The notes: generated by a model from the sequence alone, not told the origin. A stretch of 64,000 bases of DNA from Trachythela sp. YZ-2020 (GCA_016169945.1 JADLSH010000087.1:1-64000), one strand, 5' to 3'. Shown: positions 43,641 to 55,504, counted from the stretch's first letter. Made by a program: numbers and translations.

Positions 43641-45296
43641 GTGATTGATGAACAAGAACCAACAGTTCAATTAAGTTCTCAAACGTATTGGACAACTATC
43701 AAATCTTGGAGACCATGGTGAAATAACGTTGAACATAACTGTATTGTGTGCTGAATGTTTCTGTCAAATTGTGTTGTGTGTTCAAGTAAACGATTAAAAG
43801 TTATAGAAAGCCAGTTTTTTCGTCCATATATATAATTTTTTGGAATAAAATTACAAAAATACTAGCAAAAGAACACCTTTTCCTAAACGATTTGACTAAC
43901 TTGACTTTTTAAGAAACAGCAGATTTTTAAAAAGTAAAGTTAATAAATAAGTATTTTTTATAAGCTATGTATAAATTTGCAAGCTTGCCAGTTATTATAC
44001 AACAAGGCGCTCTATGGAGGGTTAAGTAGCTGGTGGGGGCTTTAAATAGTGCCATGGGTATATTTGAACACCAGGGATAAATAATTAAATAATTTACGCA
44101 CTTGTAAGTTATTAAGTCTGTTTTCCACTTCAAACGTATCATAACGAAGCGTATTTCTTTGTTTCATGGGCACTCGCGTAGAACTAATCACTTCAAGACA
44201 ATGGAAAGTGCTATGGTACGTTACGAAATAGCCCCTATAATACAGTGTCTGGAAACGCGGCAAACGTTTTCTTTGTTTTACAAATGTTAATATTCAGCTG
44301 CACGGAGTTTATTGGCTGCTGCCTTCATTATGCTGAGAGAACAATGTGTCTACTGAGCGTAAAGGTGCACAAACATGAACAAAAACATAGAACAAAAGCT
44401 TTGGATGCGTTTCGACTATTGTTACGATAAGGTTCAGTGGAAAACAGCCTTAACAAGTAACAGTTTGTCACATACTGAAAATAGCTAAAGCAATTAAGGT
44501 TGCCCTTTCAAAGAAAGACTCAAAACCCATAAGCTCGATTTCTATTCAGCGCGAAACGCAGACTAGATGTGCATATGTAGAATGTGGCCATGTTTAACGC
44601 AAATACTGTAAGTACAGTATTAATTTTGCATTTTAATGATTTTATACACACAAGAATGTAGCATGGGGGAGTCAATGGGGGGAGGGACATTGGGAGGGGA
44701 TGGGGTCTGCCTGTCACACTAAGGTCATGGGGGAGGGTCAATGGGGAGTCCAAAACTTTTCCCAAACAGTGTAATTCTGCCATACATGTGGAGAAACTGG
44801 CATATCTTGCCACCCAAAAATGCAAAATGTGTGTTTTATAAAATCTTGGCGACTGCTTGCCATTCATTAGCTTGCCCATTGGCTTTATGCGCCAGCATTG
44901 GCAGTCACCAGGTGCGAGAAGACAAAGGGGGGGGGGCAACCCTACACAATTTCTCAAAGCTTTTGAATGATAGCTGCCTAACTGTGTAACAAACCTGTGC
45001 CTACGATTTTACAACCAGAAAAGCCAAATGCGTTCCCTTAGTGATTCCCCTGTATATTGAGGGACAACACACTTGTTATAACCTCAGATATAAATGGATT
45101 ATATCAGCATCTATTTTTGCCATCCCATTTCCCTTGCTACATGTAATTCACAATGACTGGTTCATAGTTCACAGTAGTTTGACGACAATAACGTCACGTG
45201 GCATTTAATACTTCCTATATAACTACCTTGAGTTTTATTATATCAGTACACCATTTTAACCTCTTTTCATGTAAATAGATATTTAGCTTGTACTCA
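43641..45296. other. no gene recognised
   Basis: AT-rich sequence with a G-rich low-complexity stretch (about 44665-44745) and a G run near 44929. No domain, RNA gene or paired repeat ends were seen. Confidence 0.4.
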
Positions 45297-45299
45297 TTA

Positions 45300-46384
45300 G
45301 GGACCGGTCATAAAGTATGTGTACTGGGGGGGTGGAGGGTATTCCAAAATACTACCATAAAATTTGGTACCCCCCCGAAAAGCGTCGGAAAATATTTAAT
45401 ACCCCCCTCAAAGGTGATGAAATGTTTCGTACCCCCCCTACCCAACCAATCACCCTCCCCCCCCAAATAAAACATGAAACAAATATAAATGCCAAGAACG
45501 TAACATAATCTGTTACAAATTGTTATTGGTAATCCAAGTTTTGAGCATTTCCATAAATTTAATAGTGCTCTTTTACACCACATGTATCCAATCCCTTACT
45601 TTTGTATGCTTGCCAGTATTCCATTAATAGGACTTGCCTGACTATCTTTTCCATACCTAATAATTAATGCAAAAGAGGTCCCGGCCATGCGCATTATTTA
45701 TGATATATCAACAGAACGTCGTGACGTATTTCATATCTTTTTCAATATTTAAATCATTCTAAACGAGTAGGGGAGCTGCACGACGGTGAAATTACGTAAT
45801 CAAAGACTGTTCAGGTTGCAGAGATGTCAAACTAATAGGTTACGATCGAGACACTTTCCGATAAATGGTACTGTGCTACAGGGGCGTAGGAACGTATTCA
45901 ATATTGGGGCGCGGCCAAGCTCACGAGGCGCCACCATGGTTGGCGCCGAGCAAAATGTTTTAAAATTTGAAGCCCCCAGATCGCCGGAAACGGCCGTTTC
46001 AGAGTCTTATCTACCTCTTTTAGTAAGCTTGTTCAGGGAACTAAGCTGTTTCCATCATTTTCATGAAAATTATTTGATTTTTTGGGGGCCGAAAGATATT
46101 CGGCCCCCCCTCATATAATATTGGGGGGGCCGCGGCTCCCCCGCTTCCTACGCCACTGCTGTGCTACATTGCAATTTAACTATTATAAGAACATACACTC
46201 AATTTTATTAAAGTATTAAAGTTTGTAGTTTTAATCATAGACATAGTATTAGACTCATTTTTTGTTTCTGTACTTTCACAAATGTCGTAATTCGTCTCAT
46301 ACCCCCCAAAGGTTAGATAGTTTGTTTCGTACCCCCCCAACTTACCCTCCACCCCCCCAGTACACATACTTTATGACCGGTCCC
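45300..46384. mobile_element. non-autonomous PIF/Harbinger-type element, 1085 bp
   Basis: The first 40 bases (GGGACCGGTCATAAAGTATG, GTACTGGGGGGGTGGAGGG...) are matched perfectly in inverse at the right end. TTA flanks both sides (45297-45299, 46385-46387), the 3-bp duplication typical of PIF/Harbinger transposition. The interior has runs of C/G (TACCCCCC) and a nested hAT MITE. No transposase is encoded; the Harbinger transposase at 59930 is a different, broken gene and need not be its partner. Confidence 0.9.
45879..46158. mobile_element. hAT-type MITE, 280 bp, 8-bp target duplication
   Basis: The ends are CAGGGGCGTAGGAA (45879) and TTCCTACGCCACTG (to 46158). CTGTGCTA is duplicated at 45871-45878 and 46159-46166. 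The CAGKGGCGTAG end resembles the element at 20577, so the two may answer to related transposases. It is nested inside the Harbinger-type element. Confidence 0.93.
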
Positions 46385-46387
46385 TTA

Positions 46388-47959
46388 GCACATTTGACAT
46401 ACAGGATATATTTTCAGAGTTCTGCCCACAGTGGGCGGCGCCGGACGGCAGCGCCCAGCAATAGGCAGTGTCGCCAAAGGAGGCTTCTTGAAAAGTTTCA
46501 ACATGCAGTATGAACACGACAATGTTATACTTTGTAATGTTATACTTTATACTTTGTAATGTTATACTTTGTAGTACTAAAACATAGTCGAAAGCTCGAA
46601 ATATTAAAATGTTTATTTCGGATTTACCGTTGTTCTATATTGTAATAGTTATTCATACAAGTAATTTTGTATTTTTTATCTTCTGCAAATTTTTTTATTT
46701 AAACATTTATTTAGTATTAGATGAAATTTAGTACTACAATGAGCACGATATTAGTTACCGCAGGCGATTCAGAAAAAAAAGCCAAAAAGACGTCTGAGGA
46801 ACGGCTCTTATGAATTATAGTACCATGGCTGAGACAAGTCCAGGGTGGGAGGGAGTCATACCCTAAGGTCTGCAGGTACCTTCTACTCGCATTGCTCTGG
46901 GAAAATAAGATATTATGCATGTAGTAACTGGAGTAATAATTTAGTATGCTGGCATTTACACTTTAATAAAATGAAAACCCATAATATGATCAAATATTAA
47001 ATACCAAATCTCGAAATATTTTATTTCGCAAAATTATCCACTGGTTACCTTTGCAAATGATATATCTGATTAGTGATGAGACCATGCCATAGCCAAATCA
47101 GTGATAGGGAATGGCAGCTAGTGGACTAATTTCAATTTTCAAATACTCCGGTTGAGAAATGTCAGGCACCCCTGTCCCTGTAGCTAGGCCGTGGGAGATG
47201 TTCAATGGGGGGCTGAGGCCACACTTTTTTGTATGATCAAACTTATGATTACAGAAGAGTATAAAAATATCGACTGTCACAGTTAATAACGGTTTATACT
47301 ATAAATCCTGAATTTCCCGTCTGGAGAGAAATCGATAAATATATATTGTCTAGAGCTTGGATTTGCCCAAGCATTAAATTCTGTCTTACTCTACATACAT
47401 AAACAAATTTAATGTAACCTGTAAAGATAATAAAAGACAAATGTTTATCTGAATACTCCCACATTTTGGATTCAGAGTATAATGTCGGATCGTTTGTCAT
47501 CGTTTCATGTTGCTCGAACTCGAACGCCATTTCCTATTAAACGTCCGAATATAGATATCGCCAGCCATTTCCGCCGCATGGAAATATTCGTGCTTTTTTT
47601 CACATTAAAGCAGTTACTAATTCCTAGATAAAGAATATTATATTACTTGCAGCAAGAAAAACGACAATCTACTAAAAACACAGTTAATCTCATGCCGAAA
47701 ACTTCGACGTCATTCGAAATATAGGTTCGAAATTGCTTCATGCATGTCAAACTTCGGAAACAAATTTCGCGAGGGAAAGGTGGAAAACGCTGGCGCCCGC
47801 GGTAAATTTGGGCAGTGACAAATCTGTAACGTAGGTTATTTTGTTGCCTCAGACGAAAAAAAATCTCTGCCTAATCCTACAGTTGCTCCCCAGCAACTAA
47901 ATAGGTTTACTGGTCTAATTTGCATATAATTACGTCATTTTATAACACATGGCTACCAC
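46388..47959. other. mostly non-coding; one weak exon candidate
   Basis: A 15-bp unit (AATGTTATACTTTGT) repeats three to four times at 46521-46575. On the minus strand 47530-47415 could be a first coding exon (MAFEFEQHETMTNDPTLYSE, then SKMWEYSDKHLSFIIF) ending CAG|GTTACA. No partner exon or family was recognised. The rest has no supportable feature. Confidence 0.25.
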
Positions 47960-48520
47960 TAGGCCATTCCCGATTGTGCTAGCATAATTTTCAGCATAAT
48001 TTGGCTGAGCGAGCATATTTTTTGCATTTTTTCAAGAAAAGAATTGCTGGCATAATTTAGTAATTTTTCGCTAATGGATCTAAAAGCAAAACGTTTCATA
48101 GTTTTGGTGTTCATGCAGTTTTAGTGAGTTTAGGAAAACTATATCATCTTTTATTTCCCATAAAGTCAAAATAAAGTACGTTTTACCAATTTTATTATCT
48201 GATAATCCGATACGGTCATACGGAAATACAAATCTGAAAGTGGAAGCACTGGCTAATTAAAAAAACAAGATGGCGTAACAAAATAACTTACATTTAACAT
48301 TTTAAAGTTAACGTTATATTTGCATGAAGTTTTAGTTAACGAAAAGCACATGTTGTGCCATATGTTGATGTGTTTCTTCTAAATAAAGTCAAGCATTTTT
48401 TTCAACCAAATGAGCATAATTTTGAAGAATGAGCATAAATTTGAGCATAATTTTGGGAAAAAACAAACATTGCTATGTGCATAATGTGCCAGTTTTACTA
48501 CCACAATCGGGAAGGGCCTA
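47960..48520. mobile_element. hAT-like element, 561 bp, 8-bp target duplication
   Basis: The ends are TAGGCCATTCCCGATTGTG (47960) and CACAATCGGGAAGGGCCTA (to 48520), 18 of 19 bases paired with one extra base. GCTACCAC is duplicated at 47952-47959 and 48521-48528. Repeated GAGCATAATTTT/GCATAATTT motifs sit near both ends. A GTGGAAGCACTGG sequence at 48240-48252 equals the end of the 36389 element, possibly a relic of another insertion. No coding region. Confidence 0.9.
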
Positions 48521-48528
48521 GCTACCAC

Positions 48529-49079
48529 GTGGCTACCATATTTAGTAGCCAGGTGGTAGCCAGGTATTTTAATAGGGATTTCTATTAGTAGTCACAATCC
48601 TGGACAAAACATCTGCGACACTTCCAATTATTTGAACAACTTCATCACTATCATGGCAAATTTAGACAGCCCGCCCCCGATCCCCCACCATTCAATGTTG
48701 ATTCAGCCCCCAGAACATAGTTAAGTCTCTTGTTGCACGCTCAACATTGTAACGGGGGGAGAGGGGAGTTTGTGAAGAATTATTGCAGTGGTATAGTAAT
48801 TAACGTCAAATAAGGAGAGTGTCGCCGATGGTTTTGGCAAGGATTGCAGGTAGCCAGTTGTTTTGCATACAAATAAGTTTGACGGTATCTTTTGCATGAA
48901 ATTACGTCATTTGAAAACACCTGGCTACCATCTTTAGTAGCCTTTAGTAGCCTTTATCTCATGCGAGATTTATAATCAATTCAACAGACATAGAAGAATA
49001 TTTAGTTAAATAAGCTTTCTTACAATCGCTCTAAATGTTAGTGTTCTAGACTCTTCCTGGTTGAAAACGATACTCAGGA
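48529..49079. other. non-coding; scattered TAGTAGCC repeats
   Basis: Short GGTAGCC/TTTAGTAGCC motifs recur around 48540-48560 and 48930-48955. No gene recognised. Confidence 0.4.
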
Positions 49080-50264
49080 TAGCGCAAGATACAAGACCAC
49101 CGCTGTCCAAACTTCTCCAGACCTTGCTTGATTAATTCGTCTTCTTGTTTCGTAATTGTAAAGGTAGGTTCCTTGCTCTCGTGCACCTGTCTGCAGACAT
49201 AGAAATGGCTGCTTCACATGCATCTTCAGCGACAAGGTCGCTTTGATTATCTTCTACAAGCGAGATGGGTTCCTTTAATTGTTCTATGCAATTATCCATC
49301 TCTTCGCCTTCACAACCCCGAAGTTTTTCCATACACTTTATTTTTTTAACGCAACGTCACGTGCACGAAATTTCTGATATTGTAACTTTGCTACATTTGA
49401 TCAATGTTTCTGGTCTTCGGACACCATCTTTTGTTCTTCTATATTCAAAGCCATAGCACTTTCAGTTTCTACAATTTGTCGATATCTGGTCGGGTGAACG
49501 CGTATTTGAAAACTGCTTGAAATACTAGGATGCTTAAGAGCTCAGTAAGTTTTTGGAACTGCAAACCATTACGATTAACAAGCAGGTAGTCGCATCTTGG
49601 TTCTAGCAGCGGTCTGACAACCTTGATGTAATCATCCACAATTCCCACACTAATTTCGTCAAAATACAATGAATTGAAGCCGTGTTTTTTCCCAGTTTTA
49701 AAGATTTCCTGATCAACCATTCCTCCGTTATTCTTGGCGCTCTCAATCATTTCAACTGTTAGGTGGAGGTACGTCATATGCCTACACCTTTAATATTCAC
49801 AAACATGAACACAGCCAAAAACGTGTTGCGAATGTCAATTTAGTTGCATTGACAGCAGACGTTTTACTTCTGCACTCTTCCAGTATTTCTTTGTAACGAT
49901 CAATGTGAAAGGGTATAATAGCTCGCCCAGAGTTGCCCAGCTCCTCCTAGATTCCAGAATCTCGGTAGTCCAATGAGCACCATTTCCTTCGCTAAGCATT
50001 TCCTTGCACGTTTTATATAAACTTCTGGGACAGAAAATGTTTGCAAAACTCATCCTGGCGGAGAGTTAAACAGTTTGCGAACTCTAATGGTTCTGAAGTA
50101 CTTGTAACGTATGCCAACTGTCCAGATTGACCCATTTTCCATGTAGACCGAAGATCGTCAATAAAAAAAGTCAATAGTTTAGAAGAGCCGAGAAAATAAT
50201 CGATTATATTGACAGTTGAAAGCGCGCTTGATTCGTCTTCATTTGACACATTGTACAGGCACAT
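49080..50264 (-). pseudogene. Crypton-like tyrosine recombinase remnant
   Basis: Minus-strand frames in order: NVSNEDESSALSTVNIIDYF (from 50250), TEILESRRSWATLGELLYPF, MTYLHLTVEMIESAKNNGGM, FDEISVGIVDDYIKVVRPLL and CDYLLVNRNGLQFQKLTELL. After a frameshift near 49490 comes VHPTRYRQIVETES, with the H-x-x-R pair of tyrosine recombinases. EDQKH, a stop, then NVAKLQYQK carries a candidate active-site Tyr. MEKLRGCEGEEMDNCIEQL ends it. Such proteins recur in cnidarian genomes and are Crypton-type as far as I recall. Reaction: site-specific strand exchange through a phosphotyrosine. At least two frameshifts and one stop. Confidence 0.6.
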
Positions 50265-50412
50265 GACTGTGCCTGTAATTTGTGAAAATAATAATCAGGT
50301 TATAATCTATATCTGAAGCATGTCATTTCTTTTTTATATATTTTGAGATTCCTAATATGATTAAGTTAAAGTCTTTATTATATTCATTTTGAAATCAATG
50401 GCATTTCTTGCA
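50265..50412. other. no feature recognised
   Basis: AT-rich spacer. Confidence 0.4.
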
Positions 50413-50502
50413 ATCTGATTGGTCAAAAATAGTGCGATTAATTCCCAAATCGCATCATCTTGAGTATTAATCGCATCATTTTTAAACCAATCAGATTGAA
50501 GC
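50413..50502. repeat. 90-bp fold-back repeat
   Basis: CAATCTGATTGGT (50411) pairs with ACCAATCAGATTG ending near 50499. Inner blocks AAAAATAGTGCGATTAAT and ATTAATCGCATCATTTTT also pair, with an ATCGCATCAT duplication in the loop. A further ACCAATCAGATTGAATG copy follows at 50517. Confidence 0.75.
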
Positions 50503-51135
50503 TCTGCACCACAACAACCAATCAGATTGAATGATAGAATTTAACTAGCCAATCAATTTAAAGAAAAATGTGCTCTGGCAAATGACCAAATCTGTTCACC
50601 ATAAATTGTCAATACTCTTGACTGCATATGTTTACTGCAGTTTTTTTCATAAAAATCAACATAAAGGAAAGTCAAACTTAAAAGAATATCAAATAATTTT
50701 TCACAAATAATACAGGCCCAATTATAAACAAAATGTTGAATGAAACATTGTCAAAATGTCAACAAAAACAAGTTTCATTTGAGCAACAGCCAAAACTGAA
50801 CACAAAGCTGTCAAAGGCTCAAGGTATTAAAATATGGAATGATCGATTGTAGTGTCAATGTTTGAATGCACAAAATCACAAGAAACGTTTATCAATTTAC
50901 ATGTAAAGTGTACGATATCTTTACACTTACTTTTTCGGTCTTTATTTCTAGAAATTCTCTCTCATAATCACATTTTGCTTGTTCATACTGAGTCAATTTG
51001 TCAAATTACAATTCATGTTGTTGCTATGCTACGGCATTTCAGGGAGTATCGCGGGTGTGTAAATTGTAAACAAAGACTAATAAAATACCGCTTCCGGTTT
51101 AAATTATTTAGATTTCAAAATGAATATAATAAAGT
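50503..51135. other. no gene recognised
   Basis: AT-rich. A 180-codon open frame (50852-51394) runs across this region into the fold-back repeat and GGACTT repeat and has no recognisable domain. Confidence 0.35.
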
Positions 51136-51286
51136 GGAAATTGAACTTCGTGTCGTGCAATTTTGGTCTGAAATCAAACTTGTGATTACAAATCGCACTC
51201 CCGCTTCGCGGTCGTGCGATTTTGTAATCACGCGTTTGATTTCAGACCAAATTGCACTCCACTCAGTTCAATTACCATTATTTATC
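51136..51286. repeat. 151-bp fold-back repeat (hairpin)
   Basis: The two ~64-bp halves pair almost fully: AATTGAACT, GTGCAATTTTGGTCTGAAAT, CAAAC, GTGATTACAAATCGCAC against the complements on the right. The loop is CCCGCTTCGCGG, itself palindromic. It ends in GGTAATTGAACT/AGTTCAATTACC. Probably a MITE or foldback element; the boundary duplication is not clear. Confidence 0.8.
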
Positions 51287-51291
51287 ATTTT

Positions 51292-51437
51292 GGACTCGGA
51301 CTTGGACTCGAAATATCCAAGACTCGGACTCGGAGACACTGGACTTAAAATTTTGCTAAGGGACTTGGACTTGGACTCGGGCTTGAATGTATAGGACTTG
51401 GACTTGCACTTGGACTCGTAATTTGTGGACTTGACTA
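51292..51437. repeat. degenerate (GGACTTGGACTC)n
   Basis: About ten units of GGACTT or GGACTC, interrupted at 51345-51355 and 51395. No gene is implied. Confidence 0.8.
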
Positions 51438-51915
51438 CAACAGTGAGACTCAAGTTACGATCTTGTTTACAACGACTTGCCCGGTGAAATACGGAAAACT
51501 ATAGGGATTTTGAAAAACTGGTACAGGACTATTTTTGACCATTTTCTAAATTTTTATCTTATCATAATTATATTTATGTTAAAAAACTTCTAATTAGTTA
51601 TAGTATTTGATTTTTCATAATTGTACCCTTTTAAATATATTTGTTAATTCTGCTCAATTTTAGTGTTTAGGTTTTGTTAGCATATGCAAACATACATTGA
51701 AAACAGCTAAGCCTCAGCTATTGCTCAAGTGTTACATCCTGTATTTTTAATAATAATAATAACTTTATTCAATATTTCAACATATACAATAATAATAATT
51801 TAATAACTAATAAATAATATATCCTAAAGGTAAGTATCTTAGTGTTTGTTGATCTGTACAGTATTTTTAAAACTTTGTAAGCAAACTGTGTACAATATAC
51901 CTAAAATAACTAAAA

Positions 51916-54900
51916 TCATTTATACAGTTTAAAATGTTTGAGAGGTAGCGCTCTCGGCGTTCTCAATACTAAAATCAATGTTCCTGATGTCGTACTTGAT
52001 TTCCTTGCCCTTGAACCCCTCAGGCAGGTAAGTGCCGATCTCAATAAAGCGAAAGAAGTTCTAGCTCTTATCCAACTCATAGTTGTCGCATACTCTTCGC
52101 CTTTCTTTATGGCTACCAGCTCTGCCAATCGACTATGGTATCTCATACACTCTTTGCCCATACCGCCTGAGGTGGTGAATACGAGTGGCGTAAATGTTCC
52201 TTGCTCTACTTCGAGGACTCTCCTTGCATAGAGGCGCTTCTTCTCGTTTTCATGCATCTGGTAGACTTGGCGTAGCTCCAGGTTCTTATACGAATCAGCA
52301 TTGGGGTGACAAACCCTAACATCAAAAAAGGCTGATCGTTGACGTTCCCAGAAACCACGCGCACGAATGTCGAGTCTAGCATCAAGTGCTCTATTGGAAC
52401 CATCATTAAGTTGCTCTCCCGAAATATCTTGTAGGACAGGCTCGACTTGGACATCACTACAAACAATATTGAGGAGTTCCGCTTCCAGATCTCTCAGCTC
52501 ATTGTGGCGCATAATTACAAAGCCTCCACGTTTGCAAATCATAGCGCGGTCAACCGTGAAGGCATCACCACATACACATATGGAGGGGATGTCGTCAATT
52601 GGCCAGTCATAGCGCAACTTTACGGCGTCGCGAAATTCCCCCTTATTCAAGTTAAATCCTAGTTCTTTAAGTGGAAGTGTTGTGAGCCACACAGATGATC
52701 CTTTTTCCGAAGCTACATCTAATATACGCTGAATTCTTGGTGGTGCACTCTCTCTAAAATGTTCTGCCCTATCCTCCCATTCTTTAACCCTTTCTTTTCT
52801 GACGACTTGTTTCGCTGATTTTATATGCGACTCGTCCGGTAGCTGATGCGACTGAGCTACAATCTTATCAACAAGGGGCGCTGTTACTCTTTTAGACGAG
52901 GCATACTCGCGCCCTGCCTCGTGGCTTGGATTTTCCATGCCCAGGCCACCCAGACGTGCTGGAAGTGCTAGAATGTCCCGATCGAGTTGATTACACTTGT
53001 GTTCTGTGATAGCAGGGATGAGAATCTGCGATATTGCCTTCTCAAGTGGCTCTAATAGATCCTGTATGTCTGGCAGGGTTCTCAAGAAGTAGGTCCAACG
53101 ATTTTTCAAGCCGAATGTGTATGCGGCGTAGGACGCTTGTGGTTGAGACAGCGCAAATTCGGCTAATTTGGTCACTTCGTTAACCCAATTGGAGATCTTC
53201 TCATAAACATATTCCTCCAGATACTCTCGTGAACCTAACGCTGCTCCGAGATGTTTTTGCCCTTGCACTGTTACGTTGATAACCGTTCCATGAAAGGCTT
53301 CTCTCACACTTTCTTCCTTATCGGGCTTAACAATAATCCAGCATTTCTCATCTTTCGGAAAATAGCCCAGGTTTGGACCAAGAGTATTCAATGCATCCCA
53401 CCAATCTTTGATTTGTGTCACACGACCAGCTCCACTTGCATCATCTGCGAACCAACATTGCTTCACAGTAGATTGTGCCTGCAGGCTCGTGATTAAAGGC
53501 AGGATGCTTATCGCGTAAAAAGCCATAGCCAGCGGATCTCCTTGTGTTGTTCCCTCTGCTGACACAATCTCTCTGCCGCCAACAATAAATAGCCGAGCTG
53601 GCTGTCTGTAGGTATTTATAACATAGGCAGCGATTATCGGGCATAACAAACGGATGTTGTGCAATGCCATAGTTCTATTGAGTGCATTGAATGCATTAGA
53701 AGCATCAATAAGTATAACAGCATCAATGTCATCGGCTTCAAATAGGGTGTTCATTGCATGTATTGCAGCCTCACCTCCAGACTTTTGCCCAGCACACAAT
53801 TGTAGTGATCCACTTGCTTTCACAACATCTTTCTTAGCAGAGTTCATGACACATTTTGCACTTATTCTCCTTATTACCTCCCCTACTCCAATAGGTCTTA
53901 CTGCACCTTCACCTTTGTCAAGTGGAATTAAACGGCTAGCAATCAAGGCTTCTATAGTAGTAGGATCAATATGTTGTGTGCACAAAATCCTGGTCATTAA
54001 GGCTATAGCCTCGCACAGCCTTGTAGATGATTCCTTAAAGGACTTGCAAGCCAATATTCTTCTAAAGCCTATAGCATCGACACCAGACGGGCCTCCGGAT
54101 CCCTTTGTTCTCAAAGCGGCTTGTCTAACCATCTCACCATTTATCTCTAAGTAGACTGATTCGGGTATCTCGTCTTCGAGTGGGCCAAATAGAACCGACC
54201 CCAGTTTTGCTGGTTGTGGCTCAGGATGCTTCTGCTTTAGTTGCGTCATTACGTCGTCAGTTAATGTTAACACGCCGCAATTTGAGGTTTCACTCAGGAA
54301 ACGAAGGGCTGAGTTGATTTGGCCTTCTAGCACAAGCTTAGCAAAGACTTTAGCTCTATCTGGCTGATTTGATCCTTTAAATTTTGCAATTCGACTTTGT
54401 ATGACTCGTCCATCGCGTATTAGCTTACTGATCTCACCGTCCTTCCAAAGTGCAAGTCGCTTTGACAGGACGTCTTGATGGTCTTTTGCCTTGGACTTTG
54501 GGTGTGGCTTTTGAAGCCCAACGGCGAGGAGTACAAAAACAGATTTTAGGGAAACATGTTGATTTTCCGAGCCGCTATTCCAGTCATTAATATGCATCGT
54601 TATTTGATCAATAAAATCCCTTCCTATTTTCCCGTACGGCACCAGAAAAACATTCTTTTTCCATGTTGTAATTTCATCATACGCATCTGTAATATCTGAA
54701 GTCGATATAACTATTGTTCGTCCGTCGCTTCGCTTCCCCCAATTTATCATAGGTGGTTTATTTACACTGTTATACTCCGGAAGACAGCCCGAGATAATTG
54801 CATTGTCTTCGTTCTGATCTGGTGCTCCTGGAATTTTCAAATTCACTATTATGCAAATCGTGGCTAGTTGTTGCTTGCTGGTTTTCATATTGCGATTCAT

Positions 54901-54948
54901 TCGTTTGGTTTGAATATTGTAGTTCATTATCTGCATACAACATATCAA
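51916..54948 (-). CDS. LINE reverse transcriptase with C-terminal zinc finger and nuclease
   Basis: An uninterrupted 1010-codon frame. RT motifs: [20 protein letters not shown] (about residue 335), [15 protein letters not shown] (motif A, about 420), [15 protein letters not shown] (motif B, about 465), [11 protein letters not shown] (motif C, about 500). A thumb/linker region follows. The C-terminal unit has [18 protein letters not shown] (about 760), [20 protein letters not shown] (about 790), [12 protein letters not shown], then [11 protein letters not shown] (about 857) and AFFDVRV (about 874). Those last two look like the D...D of a PD-(D/E)XK nuclease. The relative at 18051 has VDHALSC where this one has VDRAMIC, so a metal-binding His is replaced by Arg here. 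Expected role: target-primed reverse transcription at a site cut by the nuclease. The real start may lie in the overlapping upstream frame. Confidence 0.9.
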   Translation of the reverse strand: MICCMQIMNYNIQTKRMNRNMKTSKQQLATICIIVNLKIPGAPDQNEDNAIISGCLPEYNSVNKPPMINWGKRSDGRTIVISTSDITDAYDEITTWKKNVFLVPYGKIGRDFIDQITMHINDWNSGSENQHVSLKSVFVLLAVGLQKPHPKSKAKDHQDVLSKRLALWKDGEISKLIRDGRVIQSRIAKFKGSNQPDRAKVFAKLVLEGQINSALRFLSETSNCGVLTLTDDVMTQLKQKHPEPQPAKLGSVLFGPLEDEIPESVYLEINGEMVRQAALRTKGSGGPSGVDAIGFRRILACKSFKESSTRLCEAIALMTRILCTQHIDPTTIEALIASRLIPLDKGEGAVRPIGVGEVIRRISAKCVMNSAKKDVVKASGSLQLCAGQKSGGEAAIHAMNTLFEADDIDAVILIDASNAFNALNRTMALHNIRLLCPIIAAYVINTYRQPARLFIVGGREIVSAEGTTQGDPLAMAFYAISILPLITSLQAQSTVKQCWFADDASGAGRVTQIKDWWDALNTLGPNLGYFPKDEKCWIIVKPDKEESVREAFHGTVINVTVQGQKHLGAALGSREYLEEYVYEKISNWVNEVTKLAEFALSQPQASYAAYTFGLKNRWTYFLRTLPDIQDLLEPLEKAISQILIPAITEHKCNQLDRDILALPARLGGLGMENPSHEAGREYASSKRVTAPLVDKIVAQSHQLPDESHIKSAKQVVRKERVKEWEDRAEHFRESAPPRIQRILDVASEKGSSVWLTTLPLKELGFNLNKGEFRDAVKLRYDWPIDDIPSICVCGDAFTVDRAMICKRGGFVIMRHNELRDLEAELLNIVCSDVQVEPVLQDISGEQLNDGSNRALDARLDIRARGFWERQRSAFFDVRVCHPNADSYKNLELRQVYQMHENEKKRLYARRVLEVEQGTFTPLVFTTSGGMGKECMRYHSRLAELVAIKKGEEYATTMSWIRARTSFALLRSALTCLRGSRARKSSTTSGTLILVLRTPRALPLKHFKLYK

Positions 54949-55300
54949 GTCCGTTTGAACTTTCCCGTATTAGATTGTCCTTATTCAGCTCTGGTAAATT
55001 GCTTGGGTTTATAGCAATAGAATCTCTTGATACGTTTTCCGAGCTCTGTTGCCTCAACGATTTCTCTAGCATTGCAGCTTGATCACGTAAATTCTGGTTT
55101 GAGAAGCCAAAATCATTATATCCTTTCGCATCCCATAGCTCCTTCATGAGTTTAATGTAGCCTTTTTTCTTCCCATTTCCATCGAGCGGTGGTTGTTCCA
55201 TCTGTGTCATTGCCACAGCCTCGCGTTTGCAACTTAAAAGGTCCTCGTTCATTTGATCTGTCCATTTACGTCTGTGTTTATATTGCCTTCGATTAGCCAT
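54770..55300 (-). CDS. Myb/SANT-like ORF1 overlapping the RT ORF
   Basis: 177 codons from ATG at 55300. The N-terminal 80 residues ([58 protein letters not shown]) resemble a Myb/SANT-type DNA-binding helical domain seen at the start of related cnidarian RT proteins. A Ser/Asn/Gln-rich linker follows. It overlaps the RT frame by about 180 nt and lies one base out of phase with it. Either one ancestral protein was split by a single-base indel near 54840, or the two are expressed by frameshifting or re-initiation. The first is simpler. Confidence 0.6.
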   Translation of the reverse strand: MANRRQYKHRRKWTDQMNEDLLSCKREAVAMTQMEQPPLDGNGKKKGYIKLMKELWDAKGYNDFGFSNQNLRDQAAMLEKSLRQQSSENVSRDSIAINPSNLPELNKDNLIRESSNGLDMLYADNELQYSNQTNESQYENQQATTSHDLHNSEFENSRSTRSERRQCNYLGLSSGV

Positions 55301-55504
55301 TATGACTTGCTGTCACTGACATAAAGCTTCAGAAAATCGTCTAAACTATTCTCCTTGTAGGTTCATTTATTAGAATTTGTTTGATTAACACCCCGAACTT
55401 AGTTAGATGTAAGAATTTCAGCAATAGAATAATTCAAAGTCGTATTTTCGTTTATAAAACACAATAAAAAATCAAGAGCTCTCTAAAAGCATGACCTGCC
55501 GCCA

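Larger units (their letters stand above)
51750..55480 (-). mobile_element. near-complete LINE with Myb-like ORF1 and RT-endonuclease ORF2
   Basis: A minus-strand element whose 3' tail (AATATTGAATAAAGTTATTA, ending in TTATTATTATTAA) lies at 51750-51780. Coding runs from 55300 to 51916. The 5' boundary is not defined; an (AAT)n tract and another LINE's tail begin at about 55505. It is the best-preserved element in the window. A 5'-truncated relative lies at 18051-19112 and shares only the C-terminal third. Confidence 0.8.

Noticed and set aside
50852..51394. 180-codon plus-strand gene
   Set aside because: It crosses a fold-back repeat and the GGACTT repeat, with no domain.
53654..54154. 166-codon plus-strand open frame
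   Set aside because: Antisense shadow of the RT ORF at 51916-54948.
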